Source: Margaritifera margaritifera
Lineage: Eukaryota > Mollusca > Bivalvia > Unionida > Margaritiferidae
NCBI GenBank assembly: GCA_029931535.1
Contig: JAQPZY010001581.1
Coordinates: 1,054,001-1,118,000, forward strand
DNA: 64,000 bases
Direction of reading: 5' to 3'
The notes beneath the pieces are model-generated. The model was not told the origin of the DNA. It saw only the letters and a program-made list of their open reading frames with translations, and did no database searches. A program made the translations under genes and the position numbers. This document shows, piece after piece, positions 23,035 to 31,859 of the stretch; position 1 is the stretch's first letter, and each line of letters starts with the position of its first letter.

Positions 23035-23052
23035 TGGGGGCTGTTCCAGGAT
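23035..23052 (+). promoter_or_regulatory. Primer-binding site, tRNA-Pro-like
   Basis: TGGGGGCTGTTCCAGGAT starts five bases after the LTR. It resembles the tRNA-Pro primer site used by many retroelements with about three mismatches, judged from memory. It would prime minus-strand DNA synthesis. Confidence 0.5.
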
Positions 23053-23170
23053 ATGAATTTCTTTAAATTACAATTTAAATTGACTTTGTTTTGGAATTTT
23101 CATTGTCCCTGGTAAAGATTTTTATTTCACCCATTTGAGAAATTTTTAGTGAAACCAGCAGGAATTCACA

Positions 23171-23549
23171 ATGTCATCTAAGGTTGAGAACTTTGTTTCA
23201 AGTCCTACCCAAGCAATGCTAGTGTTTATGAAAAAGGACGAGTTGCTTGAGCTCGCCAGACATTATCATCTTTCTGAAGTGAAAGCATCTTTGACAAAGC
23301 AAGATATACAGAATTTGTTAATTCCATATTTGGTGGGAAAGGAAATTTTGGATAATAGTGATTTGGGTTTAATTGATAAGTCTGTATCTGGTTTTGATAG
23401 AAACTTAAGGGAATTACAGCTAAAACATCAGATATAATAAGAATTAAGAAAGCTTCAGCTTCAGAAAGAAATGATGAAACTACAAATTCAGAAAGAAGAG
23501 AGGAAAATGAAGGAAAGGGAGATGCAGAGAGAGAGAGAGAGAGAAAGGG

Positions 23550-23590
<41 letters not shown>

Positions 23591-23591
23591 G

Positions 23592-23622
<31 letters not shown>

Positions 23623-24502
23623 AAGGGAGATGCAGAGAGAGAGAGAAAGGGAGATGCAGAGAGAGAGAAATGGAGATGCAGATAGAGAGAGAGAGAGAGA
23701 GAGAGAAAGGGAGATGCAGAGAGAGAGAGAGAGAGTGAAATGAAGGAAAGGGAAATGCAGATGCAGAGAGAGAGAAAGAGGAAAGGGAAATGCAGATGTA
23801 GAGAGAGAGAGAAAGAGGAAAGGGAAATGCAGAAGCTGTGAGAGAGAAGAAAGGGAAATGCAACATAGATTAAAAAAATTAGAGCTTGCAAGCGGAGCAC
23901 TCTCCCCCCTTTACACACAAGTTCAGGTGTTGATGTTACCCGATATATTAGGTTAGTACCCCCTTTTCAGGAAAAAGAAGTGGATAAAATACTTTCTTCA
24001 CTTTTGGAAAATTGCTGAAAACTTGAAATGGTCAAGAGAGCATTGGAATTTGTTATTACAAAGTGTTCTTATTGGCAAAGTTCATGAAGTCAATATGTCA
24101 TTGTCAGTACAACAAAGCACTGATTATGATGTGGTTAAGGAGTACATCTTCATGGGTTATGAGTTGGTACCTGAGGCATATCAACAAAAGTTTAGGAATT
24201 GTAGAAAAGAAACTAGACAAACTCATGTTGAATTTGCAAGGGAAAAAGAACAACTATTTGACAGGTGGTGTTCAGCCAAGAAGGTTGATCAAGATTACGG
24301 TAACCTCAGACAGCTCATATTAATTGAAGAGTTCAAGAGGTGCATCCATGGTGATGCCAAGACCTATCTTGCTGAGCAAAAGGTGGAAATTTTGGAAAAT
24401 GCCGCTTGCATGTCTGATGATTATTCCTTGACTCACAAAATTTCATTTGTCAATAAGTCTCCCTCTCAGCAGTATTCTGGGAAAAATATGATCTCAGTCT
24501 GA
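23171..24502 (+). pseudogene. gag: gag: coiled coil and SCAN-like capsid
   Basis: The frame starts at ATG 23,171 ('MSSKVENFVSSPTQAM') and carries a SAP-like 'MKKDELLELARHY' helix. It is halted by TAATAA at 23,435-23,440, then resumes in the same frame as 'ELRKLQLQKEMMKLQ' and a long REREREMQ-repeat coiled coil to TGA at 23,741-23,743. After further breaks, 24,023-24,502 encodes the capsid: 'AYQQKFRNCRKETRQTHVEF', 'REKEQLFDRWC', 'LRQLILIEEFKRCIHGDAKT' and 'YLAEQKVEILENAACMSDDY', the helices of the SCAN dimerisation fold. The capsid would assemble the particle around the RNA. Two in-frame stops, the TGA and at least one frameshift inactivate it. Confidence 0.8.
23518..23850 (+). repeat. GA-rich coding microsatellite inside gag
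   Basis: Runs of (GA)n are separated by 'aaagggagatgca' about eleven times. In the gag frame this reads as RERER...EMQ heptad-like repeats, predicting a highly charged helix. On the opposite strand it gives long Ser/Leu frames that are artefacts. Confidence 0.9.
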
Positions 24503-24587
24503 AACGAGTACTTCTAAATTTTAAATCAGCACAACTGTTAGAAATCAAATATATGATAAGACTGATCAGAAATTCTCATCTCTTCCT

Positions 24588-24653
24588 ATGTGCACTTACT
24601 GTAAAAAGAAAGGGCACGTCATTTCTGATTGCTTCAGGTTGAAAAATAAGCAG
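24588..24653 (+). pseudogene. Nucleocapsid zinc knuckle
   Basis: 'CTYCKKKGHVISDCFRLK' gives a complete CX2CX4HX4C knuckle, the RNA-binding motif at the end of gag. It lies in a different frame from the capsid at 24,023-24,502, so a frameshift separates them. Confidence 0.85.
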
Positions 24654-24804
24654 CAGAATAAAGACAGAAGTATTCCAAATGCTCTTATTTCAAAGAGGTC
24701 AAGGTCATGGTCTTGTACTGAAAGCAATACAATTGTTGAGTCAAACAATCCCCAGTCTGATTCTATTTTGGACATTAATGAACTATTCATGTCAGAAGGT
24801 TCTA

Positions 24805-25110
24805 TGTCACTTATTTGGTGATTCTGCCAAGCCTATCACTATTAGAATATTAAGGAACACAGGAGCTTCTCAGGGTCTTTTGTTATCAGGCACTTTGTCT
24901 TTTTCTAGTGAAAGTGTACTTATTTAGGGAGTGGGGCATGGTTTTGTATATGTTGCTCTCCACTGTGTCAATTTGGCATCAGACCTAGTTTCCGGACATG
25001 TGACTGTTGGGGAAGTGACTTCTTTACCAATAGAAGGTATCCATTTATTACTAGGCAATGACCTAGCTGAAGATAAGGTTGTGGTTAATCGACTTGTAAC
25101 TGACAAGACA
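24805..25110 (+). pseudogene. Retropepsin-like protease with altered catalytic triad
   Basis: 'ITIRILRNTGASQGLL' (24,838-24,885) is the active-site loop, where the expected Asp of DTGAS is Asn (AAC at 24,856-24,858). After a TAG at 24,925-24,927 the protein-like sequence continues to 'EGIHLLLGNDLAEDKV' (about 25,036-25,083), the C-terminal LLLG.DL motif. The enzyme would cleave Gag and Pol; here the catalytic residue is lost and the frame broken. Confidence 0.75.
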
Positions 25111-25339
25111 TGTTTGGATCAAAAAGTTGATCCTATTGAGATTGAAATCCCTGATTTGTATCCTGCTTGTGCAATTACTAGAGCTATGTCAAAAAGATCT
25201 CTTGAGAATGATGTTGATCAGGAGATTATTCCTTTAGCTGACACATTGGTCAGTCTCTTGATGAGGTCACTTTCTCTCCTGATGTTTATCAATCAAAAGG
25301 TATTGATCACAGTTATCCTCTTGTTTAAAACTCATTCTC

Positions 25340-26800
25340 TTTATCAGGATGACAAAAGACAATCACTCATTGTTGAACAGGAACAAGATCCTGAGATCTA
25401 CTATTTGTTTCAGAGGACTATTAGTGAAACTGAAGCCACACAAGTCCCAGATTGTTACTTTGTGAAAAATGGGGTCCTTATGAGAAAATGGAGATCACCT
25501 GAGGTACCCGCTGGTGATGAGAGGTCAGTGGAGCTATCAAATTGTTGTTCCTAAGTCATATAGACAGGAAATTCTTAGTCTAGCCCATGAAACTCCCTTG
25601 GCTGGTCATTTAGGAGTTAGTAAGACTTATCACAAAATCTTGAATCATTTTTATGGCCGAAACCTAAAAGTGATGTTTCTAAATACTGTAGATCTTGCCC
25701 CACTTGTCAAATGGTAGCAAAATCCAATCAAAAGATACCTAAGGCTCATCTGCAACCTATTCCTGCATTTGATGAACCATTTAACAGAATAATGATAGAC
25801 TGTGTTGGTCCCTTACCTAAGACCAAGTCAGGCAACCAATACTTGTTGACCATAATGTGTGGGTCTACAAGATTTACAGAGGCATTTCCTTTGAGAAATA
25901 TTAAAACTAAAACCATTGTAAAAGCTTTGGTAAAGTTTTTTTTACACTTGTTGGCCTCCCCAAAACTGTCCAGTCTGATCAAGGGTCACATTTTATGTCT
26001 GGAATTTTCCAATAAGTTATGCATGAATTGGGCATCCAATAGTTTAAATCTTCTGCTTATCACCCTGAGAGTTAAGGAGCTTTGGAAAAATTTCATCAAA
26101 CTTTGAAGAATATGATTTGGTCATATTGCTTTGATATAGGAAAGGATTGGGATGATGGTGTTCATTTGCTGTTGTTTGCTGTTAGGGAATCAGTTCAAGA
26201 ATCATTGGGTTTCAGTCCTTTTGAACTGGTTTTTAGACATACTGTCAGTGGACCATTGAAGTTATTAAAAGAGTAACTTCTTTCAAATGAAGATTCAAAG
26301 ATTAATTGTCTCGACTATGTCTCTGATTTCAAATATAAGTTGTCAAAGGCTTGTGAAGTACGAAGAACTAATCTTCACTCTGCCCAGTTAAAAATGAAAT
26401 GAAGGTATGACAGAAATACACAGGAAAGGAGTTTTAAGCCTGGTGAGAAAGTTCTGGCTCTCTTGACCATACCTAAAAATCCTCTTCAGGCTAAATTGTA
26501 TAGTCTTTATACCATTAAAAAGAAAGCAAATGACTTAAATTATATCAATAACACTTATGGGAGGCAGAAACAGACACAACTTTGTCACATAAATATGTTA
26601 AAGGAGTATTTTGACAGAGATAGCTCATTTAAGTATTCAATCAATCTAGTTGTACCTGTCCCAAACAGTGTGGATGTCAACGATGGAATACAATCTGACA
26701 GTCGTGATTCTGCTGTAACCAATCTTTGGAAATCAGAAATATTGAGCAATCTGGACCAGAAACTTTCACATCTACAACAACAGGAAAGAAATGAACTAAA
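25340..26800 (+). pseudogene. int: Integrase (zinc-binding domain, catalytic core, C-terminal part)
   Basis: The zinc-binding domain reads 'LAHETPLAGHLGVSKTYH' (25,577-25,632) and 'YCRSCPTCQMVAK' (25,682-25,720), giving HHCC. The core has the first Asp in 'RIMIDCVGPLP' (about 25,787-25,820). The second lies in an SDQGSHF-like stretch split by a frameshift near 25,940-25,995, and the Glu is in 'EKFHQTLKNM' near 26,085. 'GFSPFELVFRH' (26,207-26,240) is the usual end of the core, and 'FKPGEKVLALL' near 26,433-26,465 plus 'CHINMLKEYF' near 26,584 form the GPY/F-like C-terminal region. It would join element DNA to the host chromosome. At least three frameshifts are present. It stands upstream of RNase H, unlike standard Gypsy order. 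Confidence 0.85.
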
Positions 26801-26804
26801 ATAA

Positions 26805-27292
26805 AGGCCATGCTTACGAATGCACAAGTTCTTTCAGCACCAGATTCCAGCCAATTATTTTAAATGACTGTTGATCCAAGTGATGTAGGGGTTGGTGTAG
26901 TATTGATTCATGAAAACAAAAATGGTGTGGATCACCCAATGTGCTATTTTTCTAAAAAATTAAAGAAGCACCAAAAAAATTATTCCATAATTGAGAAGGA
27001 ATGTTTGGCTTTGATATTGGCTTTACAACATTTTGAAGTGTATGTTACCTCGGCTTTTTCTACAGTTATTGTATACAGTGATCACAATCCCCTTACTTTC
27101 ATCAACAAAATGAAAGATAAAAATCTGAGATTGTTGAGATGGGGTTTAATACTGCAGGAATCTAACATTGACATTCGACACATCTGGGGAAAAGACAATG
27201 TGATCGCAGATGCACTCTCACATATGTATAAGTACTATATTGCTTTATTTTGTGTAATGAAGCTGAGTGACATTTATAAGACATCTTCCTAG
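26805..27292 (+). pseudogene. RNase H domain following the RT deletion junction
   Basis: 'KAMLTNAQVLSAPD' (26,807-26,850) is the connection segment that normally follows the RT palm and thumb; it starts within a few bases of the integrase tail, so the RT itself is gone. Then come 'MTVDPSDVGVGVVLIHE', 'CYFSKKLKKHQKNYS', 'IEKECLALILALQHFE', 'VIVYSDHNPLTFI' and 'KDNVIADALSHM'. The Asp, Glu, Asp, Asp positions of RNase H are all still present. The frame is open from 26,864 to 27,292 apart from a stop just before the first block. It would degrade RNA in RNA/DNA hybrids. Confidence 0.85.
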
Positions 27293-27368
27293 GTAATTTT
27301 GATAATTATAGTGTCAAATGCATATTTAAAAGAAAGCTTTATTGCATAAATCTTTCTTTTTCTTTATG

Positions 27369-27376
27369 AGGGGAGG
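27369..27376 (+). promoter_or_regulatory. Polypurine tract
   Basis: GAGGGGAGG lies immediately before the 3' LTR. It is the plus-strand primer site for reverse transcription. Confidence 0.75.
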
Positions 27377-28115
27377 TGTTATGTATAATGTTTACATATT
27401 TAACGTTTGTCATACATATTTAACTTTGTCCTAGATTGTAGGATGTAAACAAGTGGATTACTTAGAATTCGAAGTCTGGGCTGCTTTTGTTTACAATTAT
27501 ACTGGTTTTTCACACTAGAATTACTAATATCTGTCAGGTAAGCCATATGATTTTCTAGAAAATTTTGTCAACTGACCTGCGTTTATATATAAGAAGTTTG
27601 GTAAGCAGTATTTTATTCCTTTGCTAACTATCAGTCTTTGAGGAATTTGGTTTAATAATCAGATGTGTATAGTTGTGTTGTGAAAATCAGAGCAAATTCA
27701 GAGAGAGGAATTATTAAAAATATTCATTGCAAATACTAAAGTACTATTAGACTTTAGGACTTTTTGGGATTAAAACATGACTTTAGGATTTTTGTGAATT
27801 CATTCAAAAATATTCTGGATTACATCATTCAGGCATATCAGGACATTCAATACTATTGGCACATCAGGACAGTCAATACTATTGGCACATCTGAACATTG
27901 AAGTCTGCTGGAATTAATTCAGAACAAAATATATATTTTGGACTTGTGATTAGGACACTTAGGATTAGTGGATTATTTGAATTTTAATTCACAATATTGT
28001 AAGTGTCTTTTGAATTTTCACTTTAATTGTCTAGAAATAAATTGCTTGTTGATTTTACTTACATTGTTGGTTTCACTTTCTTTCTGTTACATATTTTTAG
28101 GCCATAGAATTGTAA
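27377..28115 (+). repeat. 3' LTR
   Basis: TGTTATGTATAATG... to ...GAATTGTAA, about 739 bp and clearly the partner of the 5' LTR with scattered differences. The terminal CA expected from the other copies is missing or mutated at the junction with the array. Confidence 0.88.
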
Positions 28116-29713
28116 TGGTGAAAACCACATGTCATAATGATGATTCATTCAGGGGGAGTTGTGACAACAAGATTTTTGAGACAGTCATTGTGGCAGCCAT
28201 ATTGGATGTACCACTGGCACCATTTTCATTCAGGGCCAACTAGGTATCATAAGAAGCCTTTTGGTGAAACCCATATGTTGATATAGCCATCCATTTGGGA
28301 GGATTAGAGATAACAATATTTTCAAGATATCCACCATGGTGGCCATATTGAGGATTAGTCATTTTTATTAAGGACCAACTAGACACCACAAGAACTATTC
28401 TGATGTAAACCCCATGTCAAAATGACTTTCCATTTAGGAGGAGTGGTGAAAATAAGATTTTCAAGATGGCCACATACTGGACATCAGATCAGCACCATTT
28501 TAATTTAGGATCAACAAAACATTATAAGAAGTCTTTTAGGAAAACCCTATACTGATATGAGCATGCATTCAGAGGAAGTAGCGATAACAAGATTTTCAAG
28601 CTGGTCACAGTGGCAGCCATATTAGACATCAGATCACCACCATTTTCATTTAGGACTAACTAGACCTCATAAGAAGTTTTCTGGCAAAAACACCATGTCA
28701 ATATGACTTTCCATTCAGGAGGAATTGTAATAACAAGATTTTCAAGATGGCAGCTGTGGCAGCCATATTGGATCTCACATCGGAACCATTCTCATTTAGG
28801 ACCAAGTAGACACCATAATAAGTATTTTGGTAAAAACCCCATGTCTATACAACTTTCCATTAGGGAAGAGTAGCGATAACATGATTTTCAAGATGGCTGC
28901 TGTGGCAGTCATATTGGACATCAGATCGGCAGCACTTTCATTTAGGACCAACTAGACATCATAAAAAGTCTTTTTGTGAAAACCTCATGTTGATATTGCC
29001 ATCCATGTAGGAGGAGTAGGGATAACAAGATTTTCAAGATGGTCACTGTGGTGGCCATATTAAATGTCATATCGGTACCATTTTCATTTAGAACAAATTA
29101 GACATCCGAAGAAGTCTTTTAGTGAAAACCCCATGTTGATATGACCATCCATTCAGGAGGAGTAATGATAACAAGATTTTTAAGATGGCCAGTGTGGTAG
29201 CCATATTGGAAGTCAGATCGACAAGATTTTCATTTAGGACCAACCAGACATCATAGGAAGTCTCTTAGTGAAAACCCCATGTTGATATGACCATCCATGT
29301 AGGAGGAGTATCAATAACAAGATTTTCAAGATGGCCAGTGTGGTGGCCATATTGGACATCAGATGGGCACAATTTTCATTTAAGACCAACTCGACATGAT
29401 AAGAAGTCTTTTATTGAAAACCCCATGTTGATAAGACCATCCATTCAGGAGTAATAGCAATAACAATAATTTTCAGATGGCTGCTGTGTCAGCCATATTG
29501 GATGTCCAAGCAGCACCATTTTCATTTAGGACCAACTAGATCATGGGAGGAATGTGTGTGCGAAGTTTTTTATGGCAATCCTCCAAGTAGTTTAGGAGGA
29601 GTAGCAATAATAAACTTGTGCAAACAGATGGAAGGACGAACGGATGACAGATGATGGACGATGGATGAAAGACCATCCCATAAACTCTTCTGGTCTATGA
29701 CCAAAAGAGCTAA

Positions 29714-30234
29714 AAATTCAACTAAAATATCTAATTTGCATACCCATCTTTAAACCCATGTGAATGCAATGGAAATTTGCAAATACAGCTGAATCTCAGA
29801 GCCATCAGTTCTCCTATGCCTAGTGTTGATAAAATCATGATAGGAATCTTTCTAGTTATGCATGAGCAGGATCCCAACTGCATATGATACAGTGGTTTGT
29901 CCAATAAAAATGGTCAGTTATCGTTTTACATAATATGAAGTTTTACAAAATGTAAGAATGTGATTAAACTTGTTCTCTTGCAAGGAGTTTTGGAGAATGT
30001 TAATATAACATCTAAACTCTCAGCAATTCAATGTATTCATATGAGACTACTTACAGAAAGGCTTCATCTGACAAGATTCTGGACTTAATATTTTGGATGA
30101 ATATGGTGTGACTGGTATAACCAAGTTAAACTCATGGTGCTGTGAAATTAGTACATGGCAGAAGATTATTAACAAATTCAAAATGTAGATATCGCTTCAA
30201 AAACAATTTCTCAGAGAGAGAGACAGAGACAGAG
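29714..30234. other. No recognisable feature
   Basis: AT-rich, no supported gene or repeat. Confidence 0.55.
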
Positions 30235-30319
30235 AGAGTATATGTATAGGGTTTAATGAAACATCAGCATAATCCTGGCTATACAGTGCTGATTAAATTG
30301 AAAAGTGTAAAGTTAAAAC

Positions 30320-30320
<1 letters not shown>
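30235..30320 (-). mobile_element. I/Nimb-like LINE 3' UTR fragment
   Basis: 'tatgtatagggtttaatgaaacatcagcataatcctggctatacagtgc' matches the terminal 3' sequence of the family seen at 40,975, 42,415, 49,945 and 63,424. Confidence 0.6.

Positions 30321-30321
<1 letters not shown>

Positions 30322-30381
<60 letters not shown>
30322..30381. repeat. GA microsatellite
   Basis: About 29 uninterrupted GA dinucleotides. Confidence 0.97.
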
Positions 30382-30383
<2 letters not shown>

Positions 30384-31355
30384 CACATACATATGACTAA
30401 AATGAGAGAGATAATACATGGGACCAAAAAGTTTTTGATAAATTTTATTATGAGAAAAATATACAAATATAAAAAGAGAGAAAGTACTGGAGTTAAATGA
30501 CACTAATATAGATTAAGAGTAAGTTATACAATATGGAATCTTAAAAAAAAAAATAATTTATACATTTTTTGTTTATTCTCACAAATGCACAGTATTCTGA
30601 TGTCAGAACTATTATTAATTGATTTTATTTCTGACAGTCATCTTACAACCCAATGAAACATTTAAATATTTATCAGAACAGATATGTTAAAATTATATCC
30701 TTATAGAAAAGGAACAACCCTATTTCGATTTGGAGGGGAAAAAATGATTATTTTGTTCTGTAATATTCAAGAAGTTCTTCCTGCATATATTCTTATTAAA
30801 ATCAAAATCTGTATTTTCTTTCAAATGCTAGTGGAAAGTGAATTAATTATTTAGATGACATTTTGTTTCCCCTCTTCATAGCAGCCTTGAATCTTGTTTA
30901 GAAAAAAAAAACAGTATGTAATTTGCTTCACATGCAAGGAATAGTAAACATTCTGTACTGCATTAAAATTGTTTAAATTTGGTGCTACAAGTAAAATGTA
31001 AAATTTCTACATCCTTAAACTTATGTGACTTTCATGTTACAACAAGCCCTATTTTAGGCACAAAGTAGGTATCAAATGAAAACATTTCTGGATACATTCA
31101 ATGATAAATCTTAATTAACATTACAGCAAGGTGTATTATAAACTGATGTAAGCCTGAAAAATCTTATATGTTTCCCATGTCATTGAAAGCATGATAAAAA
31201 TGCAGAACAGAAACTAATATGTTTATACATTTCATTATTTTGTTATTGCTATAACATTTCATTACTTTAAAAGTAAGCTAAGGCACTTATGCCACTTTCC
31301 AGCAGGAAAAAAACAACTTATTATGCATAATGTTTTTCGACAAAGAAAGCCTCTA
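30382..31355. other. AT-rich DNA downstream of the host gene end
   Basis: No coding frame, repeat or element end recognised. It lies beyond the poly(A) signal of the minus-strand host gene. Confidence 0.5.
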
Positions 31356-31361
31356 TTTATT
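31356..31361 (-). terminator. Polyadenylation signal AATAAA of the minus-strand host gene
   Basis: AATAAA on the minus strand, about 140 bases after the stop codon at 31,501. It is consistent with a short 3' UTR. Confidence 0.45.
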
Positions 31362-31500
31362 TTACAAAATGATCATCTTGGAGGAAAATGATAAGCTACA
31401 CACATTGAACATCATTAAAGAATTCTCTAAATAACTACAAGTTAGTAAACAAGTATGTGGAATCTATAAGTGTTTTTTTGTTGCATTTTCTTCTTGACAA

Positions 31501-31656
31501 TTAGTTGTTGGATATTGGGGCTTGCCCCACAACTTCACACTTGTGTTGGGTGACAGCAGCACTTCTTTGTCGTGGCACAAGTCTCCCTGGCTGGCACTGA
31601 AGTGGTACTGCTCCTTCACACAAATCAAGTTCATCAGATCCTGGTGCCATGTCATT
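31501..31656 (-). CDS. Last coding exon of an unidentified host gene
   Basis: On the minus strand a strong acceptor ('ctgtttttttgcccctccag') opens an exon of 52 codons starting 'NDMAPGSDELDLCEGAVP' and ending 'GQAPISNN' with TAA at 31,501-31,503. GC content rises locally compared with the flanks. Its entry phase is 0, matching the phase-0 exit of the candidate exon at 41,986-42,132, so the two join as GDDK/NDMA. A second frame is also open from 31,655 to 31,464 ('KEQYHFSASQGDLCHDKEV') and cannot be excluded. The chosen frame has A/T-rich third positions like the rest of the genome. The sequence is hydrophilic, with a charged start and no membrane segment; it could be a cytoplasmic tail. Family not recognised. 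Confidence 0.5.
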   Translation of the reverse strand, partial: NDMAPGSDELDLCEGAVPLQCQPGRLVPRQRSAAVTQHKCEVVGQAPISNN

Positions 31657-31859
31657 CTGGAGGGGCAAAAAAACAGATAATGTTAGAAATAATTTTCTTC
31701 TCACTTAATACATGAATACTGAAATCTGAGTTTGAGTTTGTCTGAACAATCTGTAACAAAGAGTAGAAACAAATGATATGTCAGTGCCAACAAGAAACAC
31801 AGATGTCAAAAGACAGTAAAACTTGCCTGCATGTATTTATTTAGAAAAGAGTGCTGTAT

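Larger units (their letters stand above)
22297..28115 (+). mobile_element. Gmr1-like Ty3/Gypsy LTR retrotransposon with SCAN-type capsid; RT deleted
   Basis: A 5.8 kb element: 5' LTR, primer-binding site, gag (matrix-like start, RE-rich coiled coil, SCAN-like capsid, zinc knuckle), protease, integrase, RNase H, polypurine tract, 3' LTR. Integrase precedes RNase H, the Copia-like pol order known for the Gmr1 group of Gypsy elements. The SCAN domain of vertebrate zinc-finger proteins is known to descend from the capsid of this kind of element. The RT that should lie between integrase and RNase H is absent, the protease aspartate is changed and most frames are broken, so this copy is dead on its own. 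It sits inside tandem-array element B with a short, imperfect target duplication. Confidence 0.85.
22051..29713 (+). mobile_element. Hairpin-ended tandem-array element, copy B, split by a Gypsy retrotransposon
   Basis: The head 'ataagagtctcttgaaaagattgatgctgtgctga' at 22,051 matches copy A. The first array unit runs into the LTR at 22,297, and the array resumes at 28,116 in mid-unit ('ggtgaaaaccacatgtca'). About eleven units with 'aagatggcc.ctgtggtggccatattgga.atcagatcggcaccattttcattta' follow. It ends at about 29,690-29,713 with 'aaactcttctggtctatgaccaaaagagctaa', the same hairpin as copy A. Without the insert it is about 1.85 kb, matching copy A (1.86 kb). No coding capacity is evident. Confidence 0.7.

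Noticed and set aside
23226..23918. A 230-codon minus-strand open frame, Ser/Leu/Phe-rich
   Set aside because: It is the complement of the GA-rich gag microsatellite; low-complexity and antisense to a well-supported gag.
30279..30503. Minus-strand frame with a Leu-Ser repeat
   Set aside because: Created by the GA microsatellite at 30,322-30,381.
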